From Salegentibacter holothuriorum (GTDB lineage: Bacteria; Bacteroidota; Bacteroidia; Flavobacteriales; Flavobacteriaceae), in NCBI RefSeq assembly GCF_900168045.1, contig NZ_FUYY01000002.1:124001-188000 (forward strand): DNA of 64,000 bases. The letters run 5' to 3'. The position numbers and the translations under genes are program-made. Every line of letters begins with the position of its first letter. Positions within the stretch are counted from its first letter, which is position 1. The notes under the pieces were generated by a model. The model was not told the DNA's origin and made no database searches. It saw only the letters and a list, made by a program, of their open reading frames with translations. Positions 35,682-45,018 of this stretch are shown in pieces.

Positions 35682-36485
35682 ATGCTTAAAAGAACATCTT
35701 TATTCACACTATTTATTTTGATTGGGCTTGGAGCTAACGCTCAAAAGCCAATAAATATAGGCTTTGTGGACATGGAGTATATACTTGAAAATGTTCCGGA
35801 ATATCAGCAAGCTTCAACTCAATTAGATCAAAGAGTTAAAGAATGGCAAAATGAAATTGAGCAAAAACGAAACGAAATTGCTGAAATGAAAACCAACTTA
35901 CAAAATGAGCGAGCGCTACTTACTCCTGAATTAATTGAAGAACGGGAAGAAGAGATCGCTTATCAGCAAGAGCAGGCAACTAATTACGAGCAGAAACGTT
36001 TTGGCCCAAAAGGTGATTATATGATTCAAAAGAGGCAATTAATAAAGCCTATTCAAGATCAGGTTTTCACAGCGGTACAGGAAATAGCTGAAACCAGGGA
36101 TTTCGATTTTATATTTGATAGAAATGCTGAATCAGGAATGCTTTTTGCTAAAAACCGTTTTGACTTAAGCGAGCAGGTTTTAAGAAGTATCAATAGGGCT
36201 TCTAACCGAAGACAAATTGAGACCAAACAAGAAGAACTGGAACTGGAAAGAGCTGAGGCGCGCACAGCAGAAGAAGATAAAGAATTAAGTGAACGCGAAA
36301 AAGCAATTCAAGATAGAAAGAACGAACGAGAGGCTTTAATAGAAGAAAGAAGAAGAAAACAGGATTCTATTAAAGAAGCAAGACAAAAAGAATTTGAACA
36401 ACGCAGAGAAAGAATTTTGAAAGAAAGACAACAAAAAAGAGATTCAATTGAAGCGGCCCGAAAAAGAAAAGACACAATAAACTAA
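35682..36485 (+). CDS. OmpH/Skp family periplasmic chaperone with long charged tail
   Basis: 267 residues: signal peptide to about residue 20, an OmpH coiled-coil domain to about 165 (EYILENVPEYQQ..., ends DFIFDRN...FAKN) and then about 100 residues of Glu/Arg/Lys-rich helix (ELEEERAEAR-like, RKQDSIKEAR repeats) not found in ordinary Skp. It should carry unfolded outer membrane proteins to BamA, encoded 33 nt upstream. The tail may trimerise or bind another partner. Confidence 0.85.
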   Translation: MLKRTSLFTLFILIGLGANAQKPINIGFVDMEYILENVPEYQQASTQLDQRVKEWQNEIEQKRNEIAEMKTNLQNERALLTPELIEEREEEIAYQQEQATNYEQKRFGPKGDYMIQKRQLIKPIQDQVFTAVQEIAETRDFDFIFDRNAESGMLFAKNRFDLSEQVLRSINRASNRRQIETKQEELELERAEARTAEEDKELSEREKAIQDRKNEREALIEERRRKQDSIKEARQKEFEQRRERILKERQQKRDSIEAARKRKDTIN

Positions 36486-36528
36486 ATAATTTTAAACCTT
36501 AATACTTAAACAATTAATATCAATTAAA

Positions 36529-37038
36529 ATGAAACAATTCAGAACACTTTTTATAGCCCTTGCATTAACCATAGGAGCTACTGCATTTGTTAACGCACAG
36601 AGCAAAGTTGCCCACATTGCAACTCAGGAACTAGTAGAAACTATGCCTGCTTATAAAGATGCCATGTCCCAGCTGCAAAAGCTAGAAAAAACTTATGATG
36701 CAGAGATTAAAGATATGCTTACCGAAGCTCAAAACACTATGCAACGTTACCAATCTGAAGCTGAAACAGTAACAGAAGAAGAAAATGCAAAAAGAGCAAG
36801 TGAACTTCAAGCAACTGAAAGAAGAATCCAGGAGCACAGCCAGAGAGCAAGACAGGAACTTCAAAAGAAAGAAAACGATCTTATTAGACCGGTAATTGAA
36901 AAAGCCCGTGAAGCTATCCAAAAAGTAGCCAGAGAACAAGGTTTTGACTATGTACTTGATTCTACTACGGGAACAGGAGTAATTCTTGCCGATGGTAAAA
37001 ACCTTATGGCAGATGTAAAAGCCGAATTGGGAATGTAA
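36529..37038 (+). CDS. OmpH/Skp family periplasmic chaperone
   Basis: 169 residues: signal peptide (ALALTIGATAFVNAQ) then the usual Skp-size coiled-coil, with SKVAHIATQELVETMPAYKDA near the start and GFDYVLDSTTG near the end. Partners BamA as the tail-less paralogue of the preceding gene, 43 nt after it. The terminator at 37067-37095 closes the block. Confidence 0.9.
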   Translation: MKQFRTLFIALALTIGATAFVNAQSKVAHIATQELVETMPAYKDAMSQLQKLEKTYDAEIKDMLTEAQNTMQRYQSEAETVTEEENAKRASELQATERRIQEHSQRARQELQKKENDLIRPVIEKAREAIQKVAREQGFDYVLDSTTGTGVILADGKNLMADVKAELGM

Positions 37039-37066
37039 TTTTCACCCAAAACATAAATAAAGATTA

Positions 37067-37095
37067 AAAACTGCGTCCCTTATAGGCGCAGTTTT
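37067..37095 (+). terminator. Terminator after the second ompH gene
   Basis: A 9-base stem AAAACTGCG/CGCAGTTTT with 11-nt loop, followed by T-rich sequence. It lies 29 nt after the stop and 14 nt before the murI ATG. Confidence 0.8.
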
Positions 37096-37108
37096 TATTT
37101 TTGTACCA

Positions 37109-37906
37109 ATGAGCAATTCACAACCTATAGGCATATTTGACTCCGGTGTTGGAGGAACTTCTATTTGGAGGGAAGTTCACGAATTACTCCCTTTTGAAAA
37201 AACTATCTATCTAGCCGATAGTAAAAACGCGCCCTACGGAGAAAAACCAATAGAAAAAATTAAAAATCTTAGTCGGAAAAACACTGAAAAGCTCCTGGAT
37301 ATGGGCGCTAAGATCATTGTTGTTGCCTGCAATACCGCCACTACCAATGCTATTAAAGACTTAAGGACTGAGTATTCCATTCCTTTTATAGGCATTGAAC
37401 CGGCAATTAAACCGGCTGCTTTAAAATCTAAATCAAAAACCATAGGCATACTTGCCACCCGCGGAACCTTAACCAGCACGCTTTTCTCCCAAACTTCAGA
37501 TTTTTATGCAAGAAATATTAATGTGGTAGAAATTGAAGGTCGCGGCCTGGTAGAACTTATTGAAGCAGGTGAACTGGATTCCCCTCAAATGAAAAGCCTT
37601 TTACTTAAATTACTGGAACCATTCTTTGTAAATAAAATAGATTACCTGGTGCTGGGTTGTAGCCACTATCCTTATCTTATTCCTATACTCAAAGAATTAC
37701 TTCCAAAGGAAGTAGTAATTATAGATTCTGGAGAGGCTGTAGCAAGGCAAACAAAATCCATTCTTGAAACCAATAATTTATTGCTGAAGGAAGAACCAAT
37801 GCAAAGACCTATTCCAGAATTTTTCAGCAACACCAATCTAAAGGTGTTGGAAAATTTAACTGAAGCCGCAAAATATAGTTATAAAGTCAGCTATCTGGAT
37901 TTCTAA
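37109..37906 (+). CDS. murI: Glutamate racemase
   Basis: 265 residues with the two catalytic cysteines: Cys in VVACNTATT near 73 and in LGCSHYPYL near 183, and the opening IGIFDSGVGGTSIW. It provides D-glutamate for peptidoglycan. The frame ends 4 bp into the convergent PorP/SprF gene. A TATTTTTG sequence lies 5 nt before the ATG and could give a leaderless mRNA. Confidence 0.93.
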   Translation: MSNSQPIGIFDSGVGGTSIWREVHELLPFEKTIYLADSKNAPYGEKPIEKIKNLSRKNTEKLLDMGAKIIVVACNTATTNAIKDLRTEYSIPFIGIEPAIKPAALKSKSKTIGILATRGTLTSTLFSQTSDFYARNINVVEIEGRGLVELIEAGELDSPQMKSLLLKLLEPFFVNKIDYLVLGCSHYPYLIPILKELLPKEVVIIDSGEAVARQTKSILETNNLLLKEEPMQRPIPEFFSNTNLKVLENLTEAAKYSYKVSYLDF

Positions 37907-38949
37907 TTAACTGCCGGGACATTTCTATCCCATCGCCATCTACTTTTTCCAAAATTGTATCCTATAGTGATTTGATGAAAGCCATTATTGCTTAATACTA
38001 CCGAGTTGAACTGATAGCTAAAAGTATAACCAAATATAAAATTATTGTAATCTAAACCTACAAATGGAGTAATGTACTGCAACTTTTGACTTTCAATTGC
38101 ATTACCCTCAGCAGTGTACTCGGCTCCTTCAAAACTATTTCTGTATGAAAGTCCGCCCCATAATTGACCAAAATCTACATTGTGATAAATTTTCAAATTT
38201 AAGTCAATATTCATTTCATTAGTAGCTTCACGTAGTTGAAATAAGGTAGACGGCTCGTAACTCCAGTCTTTATTATAATCGAATACATAACCTGTAGAAA
38301 ATAAATACTTGCGTTGATTGCTGGGAACAGCAGCAGAATAAAAAAGCTCCCGATTTACCGAGATCAAATTTTTTGCAGCTAAATGTGCATAAAAATCAAG
38401 GTAGTAATAGGACATACCCAAATCCATATTCGCAAAAATATCGGATATATTATTTCCGCTGACAATGGGATCATACACTGTAAAACCGCTTTGATCTAAT
38501 CTATGCTGAATAATACCGGCACTAATTCCAAAGGACAATTTATTCAGGGCTAATTCACTTCTGGAGAAAAGCAAGTGATAGGCAAATGTTCCGTAAGCCC
38601 CAATTTTAGAGAAATTTCCATTCTGGTCATTAAAAACAATTCCACCAATACCAATTTTGTCTCCAACCCTACCATTTACAGCCAGTGTTTGTAAGCTGGG
38701 AGCATTATCAACGTCAAACCATTGCTGCCTGGCAGTAAGCCTTATTTGATTTCTCATAGTCGCACCGGCCATAGAAGGATGAATAAGAAAAAGATTATCG
38801 GTTAAATAATCTGAATAAACAGGTATTACTTCCTGGGCTTTCGCTGGGGAGCACAGTAAAAAAACAAATAATATTACAAAACTATTTTTGGCAACTATTG
38901 AAAGTTCATTTGTTTTAAAACACCTGATAAATAAAGATTTAATACCCAT
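37903..38949 (-). CDS. PorP/SprF family type IX secretion outer membrane protein
   Basis: 348 residues. A signal peptide ends near the AKAQ at 36-39, and the barrel opens with YSDYLTDNLFLIHPSMAGA and RLTARQQWFDV, the PorP/SprF marks. It ends QITIGYNFGKSRW. PorP-type proteins work in the T9SS, often with a partner adhesin; no adhesin gene is adjacent here. Which paralogue this is cannot be told. Convergent with murI, divergent from the Nfu gene. Confidence 0.85.
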   Translation of the reverse strand: MGIKSLFIRCFKTNELSIVAKNSFVILFVFLLCSPAKAQEVIPVYSDYLTDNLFLIHPSMAGATMRNQIRLTARQQWFDVDNAPSLQTLAVNGRVGDKIGIGGIVFNDQNGNFSKIGAYGTFAYHLLFSRSELALNKLSFGISAGIIQHRLDQSGFTVYDPIVSGNNISDIFANMDLGMSYYYLDFYAHLAAKNLISVNRELFYSAAVPSNQRKYLFSTGYVFDYNKDWSYEPSTLFQLREATNEMNIDLNLKIYHNVDFGQLWGGLSYRNSFEGAEYTAEGNAIESQKLQYITPFVGLDYNNFIFGYTFSYQFNSVVLSNNGFHQITIGYNFGKSRWRWDRNVPAVN

Positions 38950-39009
38950 AAGAAAAGTAAAGATATAGATTAACTAAGTTTTCTTTAGTACTTTCGCAAA
39001 AAAATAAAT

Positions 39010-39933
39010 ATGAGCAATTTCACCATAAATATACAAGGCACCAACAAGCCGGGAATCATTAAATTTGAGACCAATAAATTTTTAACCCGGCACGAAAACT
39101 TTGAATTTAATAATATAGATGAAGCAGCTAAATCTCCATTAGCACAACAATTGTTTTATCTTCCTTTTGTAAAAACTGTATACATCGCCCAAAATTTCAT
39201 CGCGATAGAAAAGTATGATATCGTAGATTGGAATGATGTGCAGGAAGAAGTTGCCTCCCAAATAGAAGATTTTCTAAATAAAGATGGCGTAGTAATTAAG
39301 GAAGATGCAGACCAAACAAAAAATGTTCCCGTTACGGTTTATGCTGAAAGTACTCCAAACCCTGGAGTAATGAAGTTTGTAGCAAATAAGAAGCTGGTTT
39401 TAAAAACTGCTGAGTTTAAAAATATTGATGAAGCAAAAGACGCACCACTTGCACAACAACTTTTTCATTTCCCTTTTGTAAAAGCTGTTTTTATAGATTC
39501 TAATTACGTTTCTATCCATAAATATGATGTAGCTGAATGGGAAGAAATAACATTAGAGTTAAGAGAATTTATCACCAACTACCTACAGGATGGGAAAGAG
39601 GTTTTAAAAGCTGAAGCGTCAGTACCTCAACAAACAGAAGCGTCAACCCACCCTGCTAATCCAGAGGTTAGCCAGGAGATTAAAGACCTTGATGATACTT
39701 CAAAACAAGTAATCGCAATTTTAGATGAGTATATTAAGCCTGCAGTTGCAAGTGATGGTGGAAATATTCTTTTTGACTCCTATAATCCTGAGAGTAAAAC
39801 GGTAAAAGTTATACTTCAGGGAGCTTGTAGCGGCTGCCCTTCTTCAACAATGACACTTAAAAGCGGAATTGAAACAATGCTTAGGGATATGCTTCGCGGA
39901 AAAGTAGATTACGTAGAGGCAGTAAACGGGTAA
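39010..39933 (+). CDS. NifU/Nfu-family iron-sulfur scaffold with tandem N-domains
   Basis: 307 residues: two Nfu N-terminal domains (about 1-97 and 103-200), each with PLAQQLF(Y/H)(L/F)PFVK, a linker, then the NifU C-terminal domain with the CSGCPSS cluster-binding motif near 273-279. It should hold and pass 4Fe-4S clusters. Tandem N-domains are less usual than one. It stands between divergent PorP/SprF and convergent PiT genes. Confidence 0.88.
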   Translation: MSNFTINIQGTNKPGIIKFETNKFLTRHENFEFNNIDEAAKSPLAQQLFYLPFVKTVYIAQNFIAIEKYDIVDWNDVQEEVASQIEDFLNKDGVVIKEDADQTKNVPVTVYAESTPNPGVMKFVANKKLVLKTAEFKNIDEAKDAPLAQQLFHFPFVKAVFIDSNYVSIHKYDVAEWEEITLELREFITNYLQDGKEVLKAEASVPQQTEASTHPANPEVSQEIKDLDDTSKQVIAILDEYIKPAVASDGGNILFDSYNPESKTVKVILQGACSGCPSSTMTLKSGIETMLRDMLRGKVDYVEAVNG

Positions 39934-39945
39934 TTTCTGGAACTG

Positions 39946-42198
39946 TTAAAGCGTAGATTTTGCTTCAACATAGAATTCCCGAAATAACTGAATTAAATTA
40001 AGTGTAGACGATATAAGGTCTTTAGACTCCAGTAAAAGCCCAAAGTAAAGTTTGGTGTTTTTAGGACTGCTTTCTGAAGACCTTATTCGTTTAATTTGTT
40101 TCTCTATTAATTCAGAAATCGTGTCGAGCAATTCTTGTTTTTCAGCAAGAATATCATCTAAACGCTCAAAATCATGCTCATCAAACGTATATTTTATTTC
40201 GGTAAATAGCTGCTCCAGCTTTTTATCTATCTTTTTTAAATCCCGTATCTGATTAAATTTCAGGTTTTTGTGATTGTTATTCACGTGCTCAAAAGAATTC
40301 CGGGTGATGTAACGGGTAGAGTTCACCATTTCCTGCAAGTAATTCAATAGATGAATATAAAACCGACTCGCTTCCACTGAATCTTCATCTAATGATCTAA
40401 TAAAATAATAGACATTTCCCTTTAGGTCATCTACTTCAGTTTCCAACTCGCCTACTTTCTTATTATTCTTTTTTAGCTTACCAAGGTCATGATATCCAAG
40501 GTTATCTATAGTTTTGGTATATCGCTTTTGAATTCCAGAAATCACCTGGGAGATATTTACCGAACTTTCTGAAGTAATTTCATTAATGGTAATAATATCT
40601 GTGCGTTTGTACCTTTTTTGTTGCTTGTTGGCCTTTGTCTTTTTTGCATGTGCCACGGTATTTTTAATAACAAAAGCAGCAGTTATACCAACCAAAATCG
40701 CAATAGCTATGATTCCGCCAAAATAAATTATTACAGCGAAAAGCGCTGCTCCTAAAAAAGCTACCACAGCAGTAATAAACCAGCCTCCAATAACATTAAG
40801 AACTCCAGCAACCCGGTAGACCGCACTTTCTTGATTCCAGGCCCTATCTGCCAAAGAAGTTCCCATGGCCACCATAAAAGTCACGTAGGTAGTAGAAAGC
40901 GGAAGTTGCAAGTTGGTCCCCATAGAAATTAAAATACTGGCTACCACCAAATTCACAGAAGCCCGAACCAAATCGAATGCCGGGGGTGCAATTCCCCTTC
41001 CTGTTGTTTTAGTTTTAGGAGTTTCAAACTGCGTATCAATTCTTTTTCTAATTTTATCAGGAATTACGTCTGATACTGCACTTCCAAACATCATAGAGTA
41101 TCTAACTATAGTTCGGGACAAGTAATTGGCATCAAAACGCTCTGAACCTTCATTTTGCCTGGACAATTTTACCCCGGTATCTACAACGGCTTTAGCTTTT
41201 CCAGAAAACCAAATAGTGAGCACCATCACTCCTCCGGCAAAAATCAATATAATTTCAGGAGTAGGAACACTACCCGCAAGATCACTCATTAACAATTCTG
41301 AAGCTGGTACTCCAGAAGCACTCCATATCTCATAAGATTGCCAGGCCGCAATAGGGACTCCAATAAAATTAACAAGATCATTTCCTGCAAAAGCCAGGGC
41401 CAGGGCAAAAGTCCCAACAATAACTATTAGTTTAAGAATGTTCACCTTAAAGAAACTCGTAAGTATCTTAGAGAGAATTGTAAAACCTATCAAACTAAAA
41501 ATTATAATTTGTATACGATTATTATTCACATCTTCTACAAAATGCTCTGATACAAAAGTTAAACTGTTTAATCCTTTAATAAGGATAAAATAAAAGATGG
41601 CCGCAAGGGAAACTCCGCCAAAAACAGCTCCTGTATATTTTAGCCTTTTTTCATATTTAAAAGAAAGCACTAAGCGTGAAAAATATTGAACCAGTGCACC
41701 TGCTACGAAGGCTATAATTATAGCCAGCAAAATCCCAAAAATAACTTCAGAAGCTTTTTCTACATTTATAAAGTCTACCAAATTAGAAATATCCCTGGTT
41801 GTAGTGAAGATTTTTAAAAGGGCAATACTAACGGCTGCACCAAGCAATTCAAACATAATTGATACCGTAGTAGAGGTTGGCAAGCCCAGTGAATTAAAGA
41901 AATCCAGCAGTAATACATCGGTAAGCATTACGGCCATAAAGATGACCATGATCTCTTCAAAATAGAATTCCTGCGGAAGAAAAATCCCTTTTCGGGCTAC
42001 CTCCATCAATCCGCTGGAAAATATCGCTCCTACTGCTACACCAAGACTTGCAATTATTAGAATAGAGCGAAGAGAAACAGCTTTGGAACCCACTGCAGAA
42101 TTCAGGAAATTAATAGCATCATTACTCACCCCAACCACTAAATCTGTAATGGCCAGAATAAATAAGAGTCCAAGAATTATTAAGTATACATCCTGCAT
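39946..42198 (-). CDS. PiT-family inorganic phosphate transporter with DUF47/PhoU-like C-terminus
   Basis: 750 residues. The first 515 carry ten to twelve helices of the PiT/PHO-4 fold, with GVSNDAINFLNSAVGSKA near the start (residues 23-40) and the second repeat near AGNDLVNFIGVP. The last 200 residues are a helical DUF47/PhoU-like domain, the partner that is more often a separate protein. It should import phosphate with a cation, with the tail acting as its regulator. ATG 42198. A 439-nt gap follows upstream. Confidence 0.82.
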   Translation of the reverse strand: MQDVYLIILGLLFILAITDLVVGVSNDAINFLNSAVGSKAVSLRSILIIASLGVAVGAIFSSGLMEVARKGIFLPQEFYFEEIMVIFMAVMLTDVLLLDFFNSLGLPTSTTVSIMFELLGAAVSIALLKIFTTTRDISNLVDFINVEKASEVIFGILLAIIIAFVAGALVQYFSRLVLSFKYEKRLKYTGAVFGGVSLAAIFYFILIKGLNSLTFVSEHFVEDVNNNRIQIIIFSLIGFTILSKILTSFFKVNILKLIVIVGTFALALAFAGNDLVNFIGVPIAAWQSYEIWSASGVPASELLMSDLAGSVPTPEIILIFAGGVMVLTIWFSGKAKAVVDTGVKLSRQNEGSERFDANYLSRTIVRYSMMFGSAVSDVIPDKIRKRIDTQFETPKTKTTGRGIAPPAFDLVRASVNLVVASILISMGTNLQLPLSTTYVTFMVAMGTSLADRAWNQESAVYRVAGVLNVIGGWFITAVVAFLGAALFAVIIYFGGIIAIAILVGITAAFVIKNTVAHAKKTKANKQQKRYKRTDIITINEITSESSVNISQVISGIQKRYTKTIDNLGYHDLGKLKKNNKKVGELETEVDDLKGNVYYFIRSLDEDSVEASRFYIHLLNYLQEMVNSTRYITRNSFEHVNNNHKNLKFNQIRDLKKIDKKLEQLFTEIKYTFDEHDFERLDDILAEKQELLDTISELIEKQIKRIRSSESSPKNTKLYFGLLLESKDLISSTLNLIQLFREFYVEAKSTL

Positions 42199-42637
42199 GT
42201 GAACAAAATCATTTCAACCTGCAAAATTCAACGATTTTTTCCTATTATTATCCTTTTGTAGGTTATTAAAACTTTAATTAAATCTTAGCTCCTTAACATA
42301 AAGATTTTTTGGCTTCTTCAATACTTCAACCATATAGGATAGAGTAATTTAAACGAGCGTGATTTTCACTCCATAAACTTTTATTTAAAAACCCGTTGGT
42401 TTTGCTTCGAATGAGTTTACTTAAAAAACAGCTCAAACCGGGCAACTAGTAAAAAACTTCGGAGCAAGCTCACGAAGCATTGTTATTGGAAAATATAATC
42501 TGATTTCTAGGCAAGCCTCGGAACATTTAATCTCGATTATCGAGTAAAATCCCCCACTTTTAAAAATGCACCTACCCTCCACTAAATTTTGGGTATTTTT
42601 AAAAGAACTGATTTATAACATTTTAAAACCAAATATT
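42199..42637. other. 439-nt intergenic region before dodecin
   Basis: Between the divergent PiT transporter and dodecin genes. No open frame was supported. The stretch 42456-42556 is a repeat copy. Outside the repeat I see AT-rich sequence and no confident promoter or RNA gene. Confidence 0.6.
42456..42556. repeat. Dispersed intergenic repeat, copy 2
   Basis: Aligns to 7411-7510; the last 45 bases are best matched, ending GATTATCGAGTAAA. It lies in the gap between PiT and dodecin genes. Confidence 0.55.
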
Positions 42638-42838
42638 ATGTCTATTGTAAAAGTCATTGAGATTTTGGCAAATTCAACCGAAAGTTGGGAAGACGCCACA
42701 AAGAAAGCGGTAAAGCACGCATCCAAAACCGTAAAAAATATAAAATCTGTTTATGTTAAAGAACAAAGTGCACTTGTAAATGGAGAAAACATTACCGAAT
42801 TTAGGGTTAATGTAAAAATCTCTTTTGAAGTCAGTTAA
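42638..42838 (+). CDS. Dodecin (flavin-binding small protein)
   Basis: 66 residues, starting MSIVKVIEILANSTESWEDA, a full match in length and pattern to dodecins. It has a short beta-alpha-beta-beta fold that assembles into dodecamers binding flavins or related ligands. I start at ATG 42638; the longer frame from 42566 adds unmatched sequence. A terminator lies 20 nt after the stop. Confidence 0.92.
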   Translation: MSIVKVIEILANSTESWEDATKKAVKHASKTVKNIKSVYVKEQSALVNGENITEFRVNVKISFEVS

Positions 42839-42858
42839 TTTTTCCTTAGAATATTGAC

Positions 42859-42885
42859 AACGCTCTCCGGGATTCCAGGGAGCGT
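42859..42885 (+). terminator. Terminator after dodecin
   Basis: A 9-base stem (AACGCTCTC with a GGGAGCGTT partner, one G-T pair) and a T-run following at 42884-42889. Confidence 0.8.
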
Positions 42886-42906
42886 TTTTCATTTAAAAAA
42901 ACAAGC

Positions 42907-44946
42907 ATGCCAAAACCAAATTTTACCAATAACCTAATTAACGAAACCAGCCCCTACCTATTACAACACGCGCACAATCCTGTAAATTGGGAGGCCTGGA
43001 ATACTAAAAGCCTGGAAAAGGCACGCAAGGAAGATAAACTCTTACTTATAAGCGTGGGCTATTCGGCTTGCCACTGGTGTCATGTTATGGAGCACGAAAG
43101 CTTTGAGGATGAAGCCGTAGCCAAAATTATGAACCAGCATTTTATAAATATAAAAGTTGACCGGGAAGAACGCCCTGATGTTGACCAGGTTTATATGAAT
43201 GCTATTCAGATAATGACCGGTGCAGGTGGCTGGCCTATGAATATTGTAGCCTTACCAGACGGACGGCCGGTTTGGGGTGGCACCTATTTTAGAAAGGAAC
43301 AATGGAAAGATGCTTTAAAACAACTCTCTGGGCTATATCAAACCAAGCCAGATGAAATGAAAGCTTATGCTGCTAAACTTGAAGCTGGATTACAGCAATT
43401 GCAACTCATTGAAACTCCCAAAGAAGAAACTCCCTTTACCAATGATTTCATAAATGAAATGCTTGAAAAATGGAAAAAAACATTTGACGCTAAAAATGGC
43501 GGTTCGCGGGGAGCGCCAAAATTTATGCTTCCGGTAAACCAATCTTTCTTATTTAGATATGCTGTTCAGAAAGATGACAAAGATATCTTTGAACATAGCC
43601 TGAACAGTCTAAACAAAATCTCATACGGTGGAGTTTTTGACCATATTGGCGGCGGATTTTCAAGATACTCGGTAGATGAGCGCTGGCACGTACCACATTT
43701 CGAGAAAATGCTCTATGACAATGGGCAATTGGTTAGTCTTTACAGCAAGGCTTTTGCTTTTACGAAAGATAATTGGTACAAAGAAGTAGTTTATAAAACC
43801 CTGGATTTTGTAAAAGAGGAACTTACCGATGGTACCGGAGCGTTTTATTCCGCTTTAGATGCAGATAGTGAAGATAAAACCGGGAATAAAAGCGAAGGCG
43901 CCTATTACGTCTGGGAAAAAGACCACTTACAAGATTTACTAACCGAAGATTTTTCAATTTTCGAAGCATATTATAACATTAATTCCTTCGGAAAATGGGA
44001 AGATAATTATGTGCTTATTCGATCTAAAAGTGATGAAGCTATTGCTGAAGCATTCAATCTTAGTTTACCTGAATTAAAAGAAAAGAAAAAACACTGGACA
44101 AAAATTCTAAAACAAGAGCGGGATAAAAGAACAAAACCGGGACTGGATGATAAAAGTTTAACTTCCTGGAATGCACTTATGCTAAATGGGTACGTAGATG
44201 CCTATAAAGCTTTTGGAGAATCAGAGTTCCTGGAAAACGCATTAAAAAACGCAGCGTTTCTTCAAGAGTATCAGTTTAAAAAAGATTTTAGACTTTGGCA
44301 TAATTTTAAAAACGGGGAAAGTTCAATAAATGCTTACCTGGAAGATTATGTTCTTTGCACCGAAGCTTTTCTAAATTTATATGAAGCTACTTTTGAAGAA
44401 AAATGGCTGGAAATTGCAGAACAATTAATATTGGTTTGCCTGGAAGACTTCCAGGATAAAAAAACGGGATTGTTCTATTTCACTTCTTCTAAAGATGAAG
44501 CTTTAATTACGAGGAATTACGAGTTAAACGATAATGTACTGCCGGCATCAAATTCGGTTATGGCTAAAAATCTATTTAAAGTTTCTAAAATCACAGGGAA
44601 TCAGGAATATTATGATTTAGCAAAAAAAATGCTCAAAACAGTCCAGCCCCAAATAAAAACCTATCCGCAGTCTTATGCTAACTGGCTGGACTTGATGCTT
44701 AACTTCACTGAAGCTTTTTATGAAGTTGCGATCACAGGTAAAAATGCTATTTCCATAAAGAAAGAATTAGAACAGGAATTCTTTCCACACACCATTTTTG
44801 CGGGGAGTGTAGAGCCATCAGAAATATCAATTTTAAAGAACAGGTTTAAAAGCGATAAAGATCTAATTTATATCTGTAGTGGTGGAAAATGCGATCTTCC
44901 CTCAAATTCTGTCGAAAATTCTATTGATAAAATAAAACATTTTTAA
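42907..44946 (+). CDS. SPATA20/YyaL-type protein (thioredoxin-like plus six-hairpin domain)
   Basis: 679 residues: an N-terminal thioredoxin-like DUF255 domain with the CHWC motif at 55-58 and VMEHESF, then a long alpha/alpha toroid region (residues 180-680) like N-acylglucosamine 2-epimerase or glycosidase folds, with GGVFDHIGGGFSRYSVDERWHVPHFEKM. Function unknown in bacteria; redox-linked or sugar-related roles have been suggested. It stands between dodecin and an MscS channel gene. Confidence 0.85.
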   Translation: MPKPNFTNNLINETSPYLLQHAHNPVNWEAWNTKSLEKARKEDKLLLISVGYSACHWCHVMEHESFEDEAVAKIMNQHFINIKVDREERPDVDQVYMNAIQIMTGAGGWPMNIVALPDGRPVWGGTYFRKEQWKDALKQLSGLYQTKPDEMKAYAAKLEAGLQQLQLIETPKEETPFTNDFINEMLEKWKKTFDAKNGGSRGAPKFMLPVNQSFLFRYAVQKDDKDIFEHSLNSLNKISYGGVFDHIGGGFSRYSVDERWHVPHFEKMLYDNGQLVSLYSKAFAFTKDNWYKEVVYKTLDFVKEELTDGTGAFYSALDADSEDKTGNKSEGAYYVWEKDHLQDLLTEDFSIFEAYYNINSFGKWEDNYVLIRSKSDEAIAEAFNLSLPELKEKKKHWTKILKQERDKRTKPGLDDKSLTSWNALMLNGYVDAYKAFGESEFLENALKNAAFLQEYQFKKDFRLWHNFKNGESSINAYLEDYVLCTEAFLNLYEATFEEKWLEIAEQLILVCLEDFQDKKTGLFYFTSSKDEALITRNYELNDNVLPASNSVMAKNLFKVSKITGNQEYYDLAKKMLKTVQPQIKTYPQSYANWLDLMLNFTEAFYEVAITGKNAISIKKELEQEFFPHTIFAGSVEPSEISILKNRFKSDKDLIYICSGGKCDLPSNSVENSIDKIKHF

Positions 44947-45018
44947 CAAAAATTAAACAGGAAAATTTCTTTTAAATAAAAAATTTATAGTCAATTTGTT
45001 TTTCAAAAAATTGAAATT

